Shown here piece by piece: positions 32,046 through 40,725 of a stretch of DNA of 64,000 nucleotides. The translations under genes and the position numbers were made by a program. This stretch comes from Halobacteriales archaeon QH_7_66_36 (GTDB lineage: Archaea; Halobacteriota; Halobacteria; Halobacteriales; Haloarculaceae): assembly GCA_003021175.1 (NCBI GenBank), contig PXQV01000018.1, positions 60,833 through 124,832 of the forward strand, written 5' to 3'. Within the stretch, counting starts at the first letter, position 1, and each line of letters starts with the position of its first letter. The notes under the pieces were generated by a model. That model did not search any database and had not been told where the DNA came from. It saw nothing but the letters and a program-made list of their open reading frames with translations.

Positions 32046-32969
32046 ATGAAACTCCGTCACGCGGTGCTGGGTGTCGCCGGGCTGGTCGGCGCGGTCGCAG
32101 GGGCGAACAGCCGACTCGACGCCGAGGGATTCGAGCCACCGCTCGACCGCGAACAGGCTTCCTACCGGTGGCGCGGCTTCGACGTGGCCTACACGGAGTT
32201 GGGCGACCCTGACGACCCCGATCTGGTCGCGCTCCACGGCGTCAACGCCGCCGGCTCCTCCCACGAGTTCCGCGAGGTCGTCGACGAACTCGCCGAGGAG
32301 TACCACGTCATCGCGCCGGATCTTCCCGGCTTCGGCGGCTCCGACCGGCCCCCGCTGCTGTACTCCGGGTCGCTGTACGTCGCCTTCGTCGCCGACTTCC
32401 TGCGCGAGATGGCCGACGAACCGACCGTGCTCGCGTCGTCGCTCACCGCGGCCTACGCCGTGCAGGCGGCCGACGAGGTGGCCGTGACCGAGTTCGTCCT
32501 CGTCTGTCCGACGGCGCGGGCGTTCCCCGGCCAGCGGACGTGGCTCCGGTCGCTGCTTCGCGCGCCGGTCGTGGGCGAGGGTATCTACAACGCGCTCACC
32601 GCGAAGCCGTCCATCCGGTGGTTCCTCGGCGACCACGGCTTCGCTCGCGAGGAGAGCGTCACGGAGGAGTGGGTCGAGTACGACTGGCAGGCGGCCCACC
32701 AACCCGGGAGTCGCTACGCGCCGGCGTCGTTCATCAGCGGCTTCCTCAACCTCGATACGGATCTGGGTGCGGATCTCGACGCGCTCGACGCGCCGGTCAC
32801 GATAGTGTGGGGCAGCGAGGCAGAGATGCCCGCCCCCGACTACGGCCGTGATCTCGCCGAGCAGGCCGACGGCGCGTTCGTCGCCATCGAGGCGACGGAC
32901 CTGCTCCCACACGCGGAAGAACCCGCGGAGTTCCTCGACGCCTTCCAGCAGCGCGTGCCGGCACAGTAA
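32046..32969 (+). CDS. Alpha/beta hydrolase-fold protein with a degenerate nucleophile elbow
   Basis: A 307-residue protein with an N-terminal hydrophobic stretch ([16 protein letters not shown], possible signal or anchor), [19 protein letters not shown] (oxyanion motif) and [16 protein letters not shown]. The usual GxSxG elbow is replaced by [26 protein letters not shown] stands where the catalytic His is expected. It may be a hydrolase with an unusual Ser setting or a non-catalytic family member. The sequence is otherwise complete. Confidence 0.82.
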   Translation: MKLRHAVLGVAGLVGAVAGANSRLDAEGFEPPLDREQASYRWRGFDVAYTELGDPDDPDLVALHGVNAAGSSHEFREVVDELAEEYHVIAPDLPGFGGSDRPPLLYSGSLYVAFVADFLREMADEPTVLASSLTAAYAVQAADEVAVTEFVLVCPTARAFPGQRTWLRSLLRAPVVGEGIYNALTAKPSIRWFLGDHGFAREESVTEEWVEYDWQAAHQPGSRYAPASFISGFLNLDTDLGADLDALDAPVTIVWGSEAEMPAPDYGRDLAEQADGAFVAIEATDLLPHAEEPAEFLDAFQQRVPAQ

Positions 32970-33018
32970 CGCGCGCCGGCGGATTTCGACCGTGCCGTTC
33001 AACTCCCGAGACGCCGCC

Positions 33019-33288
33019 TCACATCCCCATGTCTTCGGCCGGGTCGGGCACCGGCAGGTCGTGTGCCGAGACGCCCAGCAGTTCGGCGGCGTGGTCGAGT
33101 GCCATGTCGAAGCCGTAGTAGCGTTCCAACTCGTCGCCGTCGGCGGTCGGACGCACCTTCAGCATGGCGTAGCCCTCGATGTTCTGCGCGACGGCGGCCG
33201 TCGCGCCGTCCGCCTCGTAGGCGAGGATTCGCTCCTCGTCGGTCTCGTAATATTCCGCCGTCACGTCCTGCTCGGTGGACTCGGTCAC
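33019..33288 (-). CDS. Small conserved haloarchaeal protein of unknown function
   Basis: An 89-residue protein starting at a GTG (VTESTEQDVTAEYYET); the frame is open upstream to 33348 but with Arg/Cys-rich sequence unlike a protein. AVAQNIEGYAMLKVRPTADG and YYGFDMALDHAAELLGVS are the conserved-looking blocks. I recognise the family as haloarchaeal, possibly one of the recent DUFs, but not the function. It stands alone on the minus strand. Confidence 0.75.
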   Translation of the reverse strand: MTESTEQDVTAEYYETDEERILAYEADGATAAVAQNIEGYAMLKVRPTADGDELERYYGFDMALDHAAELLGVSAHDLPVPDPAEDMGM

Positions 33289-33381
33289 ACGTCGTCTACG
33301 CGCCCACGGTACGGGAACCCTACGGTTCTGGCAGGACGCGTCGAGCACAACGCATTCCCCGCGTCCGGGCGAGTGACCCGT

Positions 33382-33592
33382 ATGGAGTGGCTCGCCAGCG
33401 GCGCTCCAGCGGCGCTACGACCGCCGGCTTCGCCCGAAACAGTTCGACGGTGCGGTGAACGCGCTCGTGGACGCAGGCCACGTCGGGCGTGAGGTCGACG
33501 GCATCGCCGACGTGCTCTCGCTCACGGAGCGCGGCCGCGCGGCCGTCGAGACGCAGTACGAGTGGATGTGCGAGCGGATGAACGGGGAGTGA
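33382..33592 (+). pseudogene. Small winged-helix-like gene broken by a +1 frameshift
   Basis: The ATG at 33382 reads MEWLAS, after which the coding pattern moves to another frame that reads ALQRRYDRRLRPKQFDGA and ends LTERGRAAVETQYEWM-CERMNGE before TGA at 33590-33592. Deleting one G in the GCGGCG run at about 33398-33403 joins both parts into a continuous 69-residue protein with haloarchaeal codon use and a winged-helix-type C-terminus. So it is a one-base insertion (real or a sequencing error). No start codon exists in the second frame. Confidence 0.5.
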
Positions 33593-33599
33593 CCGCTCA

Positions 33600-33965
33600 C
33601 TAACCCGTGCAGAGCCGTTCGAGCGTGTAGATGCCGGGGTTCGCGGTCCGGTCGAACGTGAGGAAGACGCCGGGGGCATCCTCCGGCCAGAAATGCGCGA
33701 CTGCGGCGTCCTCGAGGATTTCGATGTTACCGCGTGTGTCCCCCATCTCGACGTAGAGCTGTTCGATACGGTCCATCGCGACCTCCTGAAGCAGGATGTC
33801 GTCCCAGACCTCCTCTTGCGTCTCGTCGGGGTAGTCGTCGCGCACGTCGTCGCGGAGATACCGTAGCTCGAACGTTTCGCGGTCGTACTCGGCGACGGCT
33901 CGAAGCCCGTCACCGAGTTCGGCGCGGAGTGACTCGACGAGTGCATCGCCGCGGGGCTGACTCAT
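33600..33965 (-). CDS. Uncharacterised haloarchaeal protein
   Basis: A 121-residue soluble acidic protein starting MSQPRGDALVESLRAELGDG. YDRETFELRYLRDDVRDDYP and VAMDRIEQLYVEMGDTRGN are the central blocks, and FLTFDRTANPGIYTLERLC the end. It looks like a haloarchaeal family of unknown function that may modulate signalling, but I have no name. The frame continues upstream into the neighbouring acyl-CoA dehydrogenase pseudogene, but the ATG at 33965 and the 47-base gap make it a separate gene. Confidence 0.72.
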   Translation of the reverse strand: MSQPRGDALVESLRAELGDGLRAVAEYDRETFELRYLRDDVRDDYPDETQEEVWDDILLQEVAMDRIEQLYVEMGDTRGNIEILEDAAVAHFWPEDAPGVFLTFDRTANPGIYTLERLCTG

Positions 33966-34012
33966 ACCACCTAGTTGGTCCCTGAACGGATAAACCCGGT
34001 CTACGTCCGGCG

Positions 34013-35081
34013 TCACTCGAGCAGTTCGCCCGCGATGGTGTTGCGCAGCACCTCGCTCGTCCCCTCGTAGATCTCGTTGAGCTTGGCGTCGCGGTAGAAC
34101 CGCTCTGCGGGGAAGTCCTTGGTGTAGCCGTAGCCGCCGTGGATCTGGATGCCCTCGTTGGCGACCTCGCGGCTCACCTCGCTGGCGTAGAGTTTCGCCT
34201 GTGCGGCCTCCTTGGCGAAGCTCTCGCCGCGGATCTTCTTGTCGGCGGCGTCGTGCATCAGGAGCCGGGCCGCGCGCGTCTTGGTGTCCATGTCCGCTAT
34301 CTTGTGCTGGATGGCCTGGAACTCGCTGATGGGCTGGTCGAACTGCTCGCGGTCGGTGGCGTAGTCGCTCGCCGCGTCGAGGGCCGCCTGTGCGATGCCG
34401 ACCGAGCGGGCGGCGATGGTGATGCGCCCGCCGTTGAGCGTCTTCAGCGCGTGGACGAAGCCGCGCCCCTCGTCGCCGAGGAGCCGGTCCTGCGGGAGAT
34501 ACACGTCGTCGAACCGGAGTTCGGCGGTGGGACACCCCTTGTCGCCGAGTTTCTCCTCCGTGCCCTCGACGATGAAGCCGTCGTCCTCCTCCGGGCGGAC
34601 GACGAACGAGGAGATGCCCTTGTTGCCGGCCTCGGGGTCCGTCTTGGCGAACAGCGTCACCGTGTCCGCGACGGAGCCGTTCGATATCCACAGTTTGTTG
34701 CCGTTGACGCGGTAGCCGTCGCCGGTCCTCGCCGCGCGCGAGGGGGGTCAGATACTCCTCTTTCTGCTCGTCGCTTCCGAAGGCGTACACCATGTTGCCG
34801 GCCAGCGAGATGTGAGCCGCGACGATGGTCCCGAGTCCGCCCGAGCCGCGACTGATCTCCTCCAGCGCCATGGGATAGGAGTGGTAATCGAGACCAGCGC
34901 CGCCGTACTCCTCGGGGAACGGCATCCCCATCAGCCCGAGGTCGGCGAGTTCGTCCACGAGGTCCGCCGGGAACTCGTCGGCCTTGTCGATCTCAGCCGC
35001 GCGCGGGACCACCTCTTCGTCGACGAACTCCGCGACCATCTCCTCGATCTGTTTCTGCTCCGGCGTGAGACTGAGGTCCAT
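34013..35081 (-). pseudogene. Acyl-CoA dehydrogenase pseudogene with internal deletion and frameshift
   Basis: The first part (35081 down to about 34727) reads MDLSLTPEQKQIEEMVAEF through PEEYGGAGLDYHSYP to [12 protein letters not shown]. The second part reads [17 protein letters not shown] through [15 protein letters not shown] to [19 protein letters not shown] and [10 protein letters not shown], in a different frame. About 25-30 residues with the FAD/substrate motif (A-x-SEPxAGSD, present in the copy at 12279) are absent, and the junction at about 34725 is out of frame. The catalytic Glu segment is otherwise intact. The break lies in a GGCGA-type repeat. The gene is dead unless it is rescued by read-through of a kind I cannot see. 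Confidence 0.85.
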
Positions 35082-35238
35082 ACCCTCGTCTGTAACCGTG
35101 TTCACTTGTCGCTTTCGCGCGGGAAAACCCACAAAACACATACCGCTCTCACGAGGAGGACCGGTGACGGCGGACGCGGGTAGGGGTACACGCTGTCCGC
35201 CCGACGATTATTTCCATCGCTCGCCCGCCAGCGGCGCG

Positions 35239-36099
35239 TCAATCGTACTCGTAGAAGCCACGCCCGGTCTTCTTGCCGAGGTCGCCGGCCGCCACCTTCC
35301 GGCGCAGGAGATACGCCGGCTTGTAGCGGTCGCCCAACTCCTCGTGGAGGGTTTCGGTCGCGTCGAGACAGATGTCCAGTCCGATGTGGTCTGCCAGTTC
35401 CAGCGGTCCCATCGGGACGTTCGTGCCGAGTTTCATCCCGCGGTCGATATCCGCCTTCGTGGCGACGCCCTCGTCGAACGCCCGAATTCCCTCGTTTATC
35501 CACGGCATCAGGATGCGGTTGGAGACGAATCCCGGCTTGTCGTCGGACTCCCACGTCTCCTTGCCGAACCTCTCGGCGAGGGCGTGCGCGAAGGTCGTCG
35601 TCTCGCTCGCCGTCCGTTCGCCCGTCACCACCTCGACGCCGGTCATGAGCGGCACGGGATTCATGAAGTGAAGCCCGACGATCTGCTCGGGTCGGTCCGT
35701 CGCCGACGCGATGCTCGTCACCGAGAGCGTGGAGGTGTTCGTCGCGAGCACCACGTGGTCGTCCGCCACCTCGTCCAGATCCGCGAAGATGTCCTGCTTC
35801 ACGTCCATCTTCTCGACGGCCGCTTCGATTATCACGTCCGCAGCGGCGAGGTCCGATAGCTCCGTCGTCCCGGTGATCCGGTCGAGCGCCGCCTTCTTCT
35901 CGGCCGGCGTGATCTCCTCGCGTTCCACGAACTGCCCGAGTGACTCGTCGATGGCGTCGAGGCCGTCCTCCACGAACGCCGGTTCGATATCGCGCATCAG
36001 GACATCATAGCCGTTCGCCGCCGCGACCTGCGCGATGCCGTTGCCCATCGTGCCCGCACCGACGACGCCGACCGTCGCTATTTCGTCGATTCCTCGCAT
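35239..36099 (-). CDS. 3-hydroxyacyl-CoA dehydrogenase (3-hydroxybutyryl-CoA dehydrogenase type)
   Basis: A 286-residue NAD-dependent enzyme of beta-oxidation and butyryl-CoA metabolism. VGVVGAGTMGNGIAQVAA (residues about 10-27) is the dinucleotide motif, LATNTSTLSVTSIA and LHFMNPVPLMTGVEVV hold the catalytic region, and KPGFVSNRILMPWINEG the C-terminal helical domain. KKTGRGFYEYD is the usual end. It is upstream of the dead acyl-CoA dehydrogenase gene on the same strand and may have been in one operon with it. Confidence 0.94.
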   Translation of the reverse strand: MRGIDEIATVGVVGAGTMGNGIAQVAAANGYDVLMRDIEPAFVEDGLDAIDESLGQFVEREEITPAEKKAALDRITGTTELSDLAAADVIIEAAVEKMDVKQDIFADLDEVADDHVVLATNTSTLSVTSIASATDRPEQIVGLHFMNPVPLMTGVEVVTGERTASETTTFAHALAERFGKETWESDDKPGFVSNRILMPWINEGIRAFDEGVATKADIDRGMKLGTNVPMGPLELADHIGLDICLDATETLHEELGDRYKPAYLLRRKVAAGDLGKKTGRGFYEYD

Positions 36100-36166
36100 G
36101 GTCGCGAGTTAGGTGGTGACGGGTAAAGACTGCCGGACGCGCGCGAGCCACCGCGCGACCGGGTCG

Positions 36167-37066
36167 TCACTCCCCGACTCGGTCGTGGAAGGCGGCGACG
36201 CGACCGAACAGCGCCCCGCGTCGTCGCTCCAACCCGAGGAAGTGCGAACCGCCGGCGACCTCGGCGTACGCCCGGTCCTCGGAGCCGAGGGCGTCGAACA
36301 GACCGAGCGCGTCGGCTCGCGTCGCAGTCTGGTCAAGCGAGCCGCGGACGACGAGCGCCGGTGCGGTGATTTCGCCGGCGTCGTACGCGAGGTCACCCTC
36401 GGCGGCCGTGGTCAGGTCGACGAGCGTGCCGTTGGGAGCCTCGATGGTCGGCTCGTCGGCAGGGACGTCCTGTCCGTCGTGGAGCGCGGTCCAGAACGCG
36501 TCGAAGGCCGCGTCGTCGCGGTAGCGGGCTGGCTCCGGGAGGTGGGCGTCCCACCGCTCGCGCGCCTCGGTCCGGGTGACGGTGCGCCGCGCGGCGGGCG
36601 GGTCGCCGGGGTCGAAGTCGCTCACGCGCTCGGGGGCCGGCTGATACACCGGCGCGTACAGCGTCACCGAGTCGACCGCCGCGCCGCGCTCGCAGGCGAC
36701 GCCGGCGATCATACTCCCCCACGAGTAGCCGACGAGGTGGACCGTCGAGTGGCGCTCGCGGACGAACGCCAGCGCCGCGTCGAGGTCGTCTGCGGCGGTG
36801 TCGGCCCGCACCGGTGGCTCGCCGCCCGGCGGGTCGTCCATCGCGTCGGGCCGGTCGCTGTCGCCGTAGCCGCGCACGTCCAGCGCGTACGCCGCGCGGC
36901 CGGCCGCGCCACAGGCGCGGAGCCACGAGTAGCCGGGCGTCGCGAACGCCGGGCGCGCACCGAACGTCGCGCCGTGGACGAACAGCACGGCTGCTTCACC
37001 GTCGTCGTTCGCCGCGTGAAGGTGTATGCCGGTGCCGTCGCCGCTGGTGAGTCGGTGGCTGGTCAC
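36167..37066 (-). CDS. Alpha/beta hydrolase
   Basis: A 299-residue alpha/beta hydrolase with LFVHGATFGARPAF (oxyanion), ALDVRGYGDSDRP, the nucleophile elbow LVGYSWGSMIAG (Ser nucleophile) at about residues 111-121, LVVRGSLDQTATRA with the acidic residue, and GGSHFLGLERR with the catalytic His. The fold and triad are complete, so it should be active, perhaps as an esterase or lactonase. It is on the minus strand, divergent from the aldolase gene. Confidence 0.9.
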   Translation of the reverse strand: MTSHRLTSGDGTGIHLHAANDDGEAAVLFVHGATFGARPAFATPGYSWLRACGAAGRAAYALDVRGYGDSDRPDAMDDPPGGEPPVRADTAADDLDAALAFVRERHSTVHLVGYSWGSMIAGVACERGAAVDSVTLYAPVYQPAPERVSDFDPGDPPAARRTVTRTEARERWDAHLPEPARYRDDAAFDAFWTALHDGQDVPADEPTIEAPNGTLVDLTTAAEGDLAYDAGEITAPALVVRGSLDQTATRADALGLFDALGSEDRAYAEVAGGSHFLGLERRRGALFGRVAAFHDRVGE

Positions 37067-37162
37067 ACCCGCGGTCGCGGGCGTCGTGGCAAGTAGCTAC
37101 CTCTCCGTGGAGTCGTCCACATTATCAGTAGCTTCTTTGGGGAGCTAATCCGACTGTCGCCC

Positions 37163-37957
37163 ATGCAACCGTTCGACGATTCCCCGCTCGCCCGAGACGG
37201 CAAGGTGCTCATCCTCGCGTACGACCACGGCCTCGAACACGGCCCCGTCGACTTCGAGGGGCTCGAAGGCAGCGAAGACCCCGCGCGGACGTTCGAGGCG
37301 GCGACCCACCCCGCGGTCACGTCGCTGGCCGTCCAGAAGGGCGTGGCCGAATCGTACTACCCCTCCTACGACGAGCACGTCGACCTCCTCCTGAAGCTCA
37401 ACGGCACCTCGAACCTCTGGATGGGCGAACCCGACTCGGCGGTGAACTGCTCGGTCGAGTACGCCGCGGAACTGGGCGCGTCCTCCGTCGGCTTCACGCT
37501 CTACGGCGGCTCCAACCACGAGATCGAGATGGCCGAGGAGTTCCGCGAGGCACAGGAGGCCGCCCGCGCACACGACCTGCCCGTCGTGATGTGGTCGTAT
37601 CCGCGCGGCCAAGGGCTGAAGGACGACACCGCGCCCGACACCATCGCCTACGCGGCCCGGCAGGCGCTCGAACTCGGTGCGGACGTGGCGAAGGTGAAGT
37701 ATCCCGGCTCGAAGGCAGCGATGGAACACGCCGTCTCGATGGCCGGCCGGACCCGCGTGGTGATGTCCGGCGGCTCGAAGACGACCGACCGCGAGTTCCT
37801 CGAATCGGTGAAGAGCGTCATCGACGCGGGCGGCGTCGGTCTCGCCGTCGGCCGGAACGTCTGGCAGCGCGAGGACCCGACCCGCATCCTCGACGCGCTC
37901 GAAGCCGTCATCTTCGACGAGACGAGCGTGGACGAGGCGCTCGCTCGCGCCGAATGA
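37163..37957 (+). CDS. fba: Class I fructose-1,6-bisphosphate aldolase (archaeal DhnA type)
   Basis: Cleaves or forms fructose 1,6-bisphosphate by Schiff-base chemistry. The 264-residue product starts MQPFDDSPLARDGKVLILAY and contains AYDHGLEHGP (substrate loop), MWSYPRGQGLKDD, and ADVAKVKYPGSKAA whose Lys is the Schiff-base residue. GGSKTTDREFLESVKSVIDAGG and GLAVGRNVWQRED are phosphate-binding segments. The adjacent fructose-bisphosphatase gene overlaps its stop, making a gluconeogenic pair. Related 2-amino-3,7-dideoxyheptulosonate synthases share the fold, but context supports aldolase. Confidence 0.92.
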   Translation: MQPFDDSPLARDGKVLILAYDHGLEHGPVDFEGLEGSEDPARTFEAATHPAVTSLAVQKGVAESYYPSYDEHVDLLLKLNGTSNLWMGEPDSAVNCSVEYAAELGASSVGFTLYGGSNHEIEMAEEFREAQEAARAHDLPVVMWSYPRGQGLKDDTAPDTIAYAARQALELGADVAKVKYPGSKAAMEHAVSMAGRTRVVMSGGSKTTDREFLESVKSVIDAGGVGLAVGRNVWQREDPTRILDALEAVIFDETSVDEALARAE

Positions 37958-38781
37958 ACATACTGGAAACGGTCGCCGCGACCGCACCGGACATCCGCGA
38001 CGGACTCCCGGAGCGGCGTACCTACGCCGACGACGAGAACCCGTCTGGCGAGCGGCGACTCGCGGCCGACGAGTACGCGGACGAACTGCTCTGCGAGCGA
38101 CTGCTCGCGCTCGATACCGTGGGAAGTTACGCCAGCGAGGAACGCGAGGCAGTCGTCGAGGACGACGGTCCCTACCACGTCGCCTGTGACCCGCTCGACG
38201 GCTCCTCGAACCTCAAGTCGAACAACGCGATGGGCACTATCGTCGGCGTGTACGACGGATCGCTCCCCGCGCCGGGGACGAGCCTCGTCGCGAGCGCGTA
38301 CATCCTGTTCGGTCCCATCACGACGATGGTCGCCGCCCGCGAGGGGACGGTGACGGAGTATCTCGTACAGGACGGCGACCGGACCGTACTCACCGAGAAC
38401 CTGACCCTCCCCGACGACCCGACGGTGTACGGCTTCGGCGGCCGCGTCCCCGACTGGCCCGACGACTTCGCGGGCTACGCCGAGACAATCGAACAGGAGC
38501 TGAAACTCCGCTACGGCGGCGCGATGATCGGCGACGTGAATCAGATACTCACATACGGCGGCGTCTTCGCGTATCCGGGCCTCGAATCGGCACCCGACGG
38601 AAAACTCCGTCTCCAGTTCGAGGGAAACCCCATCGCCCACATCGTCGAGACGGCCGGCGGCGCGTCCTCGGACGGGACGGGGTCGTTGCTGGAGGTGGAG
38701 CCGACCGAACTCCACCAGCGCGTGCCCGTCCACGTCGGCAACGCGTCGCTCGTCGACCGACTCGAAGCGGCGCTCTCGTAG
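37954..38781 (+). CDS. fbp: Fructose-1,6-bisphosphatase (class I)
   Basis: Removes the 1-phosphate of fructose 1,6-bisphosphate, the committed gluconeogenic step. The 275-residue protein has the metal/phosphate motif DPLDGSSNLKSNNAMG (about residues 82-97), ASAYILFGP, MIGDVNQILTYGGVFAYP and GNPIAHIVETAGGASSDG, the class I FBPase signatures. It is translationally coupled to fba: ATGA at 37954 overlaps the aldolase TGA. The C-terminus is normal for an archaeal enzyme. Activity on inositol phosphates is a less likely alternative. Confidence 0.93.
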   Translation: MNILETVAATAPDIRDGLPERRTYADDENPSGERRLAADEYADELLCERLLALDTVGSYASEEREAVVEDDGPYHVACDPLDGSSNLKSNNAMGTIVGVYDGSLPAPGTSLVASAYILFGPITTMVAAREGTVTEYLVQDGDRTVLTENLTLPDDPTVYGFGGRVPDWPDDFAGYAETIEQELKLRYGGAMIGDVNQILTYGGVFAYPGLESAPDGKLRLQFEGNPIAHIVETAGGASSDGTGSLLEVEPTELHQRVPVHVGNASLVDRLEAALS

Positions 38782-38868
38782 GCTCCATAGCTCGTGGCCC
38801 CGATACTACGTTCGTCTCGTAACCCAATAACAGAAACCGATTAGTCGCGGGGAGTGGGAGTCGAAGCT

Positions 38869-40614
38869 ATGAACGTCCGCATCGGTGCCGACGCGACCGA
38901 GGAGGAGGCGTCGGCCATCGCCAGCGCGCTCGCGGAACACACGGACGACGACGAGATCCGCGTCTTCGTCGGCGACGCCGACGAGCCGATCCTCGTCCGC
39001 GACATCGACCTCACCGCCCCCATCGAGGACGACATGGGCCCCACCGAGCGGGAGGAGCAGCTCCGCGAGGAGATCGCCGACATCGAGGGAGGTGGCCCGT
39101 CGAAGTACAAGGAGCGACTGTCGGAGCAGGGGAAGCTGTTCGTCCGCGACCGACTCGACCTGTGGTTCGGCGACGGCGTCCAGTTCGAGGACGGAAAGTT
39201 CGCGCACTTCGACGGCTGGCACCCCGACTCGCCGGCCGTGGACGAGCACGACGAGTCCGACCGCGTCCCAGCGGACGGCCTGTTGACTGGCGCGGCAACG
39301 TTCGAGGACCGGGACGTCCACTTCATGGCGAACGACTTCACCGTGAAGGCCGGGTCGATGGCCGGCCGCGGCGTCGAGAAGTTCCTCCGGATGCAGCAGC
39401 GCGCGCTCAAGACCGGAAAGCCCGTCCTCTACCTGATGGACTCCTCGGGCGGCCGCATCGACGAGCAGACCGGCTTCTTCGCCAACCGCGAAGGGATCGG
39501 GAAGTACTACTTCAACCACTCGCGGCTCTCCGGGCGGGTGCCGCAGATCTGCGTCCTCTACGGCCCCTGCATCGCCGGTGCGGCATACACCCCCGTCTTC
39601 GCCGACTTCACGATCATGGTCGAGGGGATGTCGGCGATGGCTATCGCCAGCCCGCGCATGGTGAAGATGGTCACCGGCGAAGAGATAGAGATGGACGAGT
39701 TGGGCGGCCCGGCGGTCCACGCCGAACACTCCGCGTCGGCGGATCTGGTCGCGCGCGACGAGCAGCACGCCCGCGAACTGGTCGCGCAGCTGATCACGTA
39801 TCTGCCGGACAACAGCGACGAGAAGCCGCCGCGCGCGAAGTCGAAGCCGCCCCGAAAATCCCCCGACGGCATCGACAGCGTGGTGCCCGCCGAGCCGAAC
39901 GAGGCGTACGACATGGAGTCGGTGATCGAGCGCGTAGTCGACCACGGCTCCTTCTTCGAACTCCAACCTGACTACGGCGAGGAGATCATCACGGCGTTCG
40001 CCCGCGTGGACGGCCGCCCGGTCGGCATCGTCGCGAATCAGCCGACCGAACGCGCCGGGGCCATCTTCCCGGACGCCGCCGACAAGGCTGCCGGCTTCGT
40101 GTGGACCTGCGACGCGTACAACGTCCCGCTGCTGTATCTGTGTGACACGCCCGGCTTCATGCCCGGGGCAGAGGTCGAGAAGGAGAGCATCTTGGAGAAG
40201 GGCAAGAAGATGATCTACGCCACCTCGTCGGCGACGGTGCCGAAGCAGTGCGTCATCGTCCGGAAGGCGTACGGCGCGGGCATCTACGCAATGTCCGGCC
40301 CGGCGTACGATCCGGAATCGACCATCGGCCTGCCGTCGGGCGAGATCGGAATCATGGGTCCGGAGGCAGCGATCAACGCGGTGTACGCGAACAAACTCGA
40401 CGCCGTCGAGGACCCCGAGGAGCGCGCCCAGATGGAACAGCGACTCCGCGAGGAGTACCGCAGCGACATCGACATCCACCGGATGGCGAGCGAGGTCGTC
40501 ATCGACGAGATCGTCCCGCCGTCCGACCTGCGGGCGGAACTCGCCGCACGCTTCGCATTCTACGAGGATATCGACAAGGACCGCCCGTCGAAGAAGCACG
40601 GCACGATCCTCTGA
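38869..40614 (+). CDS. pccB: Acyl-CoA (propionyl-CoA) carboxylase carboxyltransferase subunit with an extra N-terminal domain
   Basis: Transfers a carboxyl group from biotin to acetyl- or propionyl-CoA. The 581-residue product has the two crotonase-like halves of carboxyltransferase beta subunits: RDRLDLWFGDG, LYLMDSSGGRIDEQTGFF and YGPCIAGAAYTPVFAD in the first, and GIVANQPTERAGAIFPDAA, LLYLCDTPGFMPG and SGEIGIMGPEAAINAVYA in the second. Before them residues 1-60 (MNVRIGADATEEEASAIASA) resemble small epsilon/PccX-type carboxylase subunits, an apparent fusion. The biotin carboxylase partner is not in the window. ATG at 38869 is chosen, with an in-frame ATG five codons earlier as alternative. 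Confidence 0.92.
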   Translation: MNVRIGADATEEEASAIASALAEHTDDDEIRVFVGDADEPILVRDIDLTAPIEDDMGPTEREEQLREEIADIEGGGPSKYKERLSEQGKLFVRDRLDLWFGDGVQFEDGKFAHFDGWHPDSPAVDEHDESDRVPADGLLTGAATFEDRDVHFMANDFTVKAGSMAGRGVEKFLRMQQRALKTGKPVLYLMDSSGGRIDEQTGFFANREGIGKYYFNHSRLSGRVPQICVLYGPCIAGAAYTPVFADFTIMVEGMSAMAIASPRMVKMVTGEEIEMDELGGPAVHAEHSASADLVARDEQHARELVAQLITYLPDNSDEKPPRAKSKPPRKSPDGIDSVVPAEPNEAYDMESVIERVVDHGSFFELQPDYGEEIITAFARVDGRPVGIVANQPTERAGAIFPDAADKAAGFVWTCDAYNVPLLYLCDTPGFMPGAEVEKESILEKGKKMIYATSSATVPKQCVIVRKAYGAGIYAMSGPAYDPESTIGLPSGEIGIMGPEAAINAVYANKLDAVEDPEERAQMEQRLREEYRSDIDIHRMASEVVIDEIVPPSDLRAELAARFAFYEDIDKDRPSKKHGTIL

Positions 40615-40630
40615 ATCGCTGCCCGGACGC

Positions 40631-40657
40631 GTTTACTCGGACTTCGTGGGAGTAAAC
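40631..40657 (+). terminator. Hairpin after pccB
   Basis: GTTTACTC (40631-40638) pairs perfectly with GAGTAAAC (40650-40657) around CGGACTTCGTGG, 16 bases after the pccB stop, followed by T/C-rich TATCCTCCTGTTCTC. It is probably a transcription or RNA-end signal. The rest of the 111-bp gap holds nothing else. Confidence 0.5.
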
Positions 40658-40725
40658 GTATCCTCCTGTTCTCGGCGGCGATGATCGGGGTGAGCAGAGC
40701 GCAGTCCGTCGATAAGAAGAGTAGC

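Noticed and set aside
33600-35141. A single 513-codon minus-strand frame
   Set aside because: It joins the N-terminal half of the acyl-CoA dehydrogenase pseudogene with the unrelated 121-residue gene through a frame created by the deletion; treated as two features.
37098-37114. TrmB-like site TACC-N8-GAGTC upstream of fba
   Set aside because: Both halves deviate from the remembered consensus, so it is no better than chance, although regulation of fba by TrmB would make sense.
38806-40599. A 597-codon minus-strand frame opposite pccB
   Set aside because: Antisense shadow of a well-supported carboxyltransferase gene.
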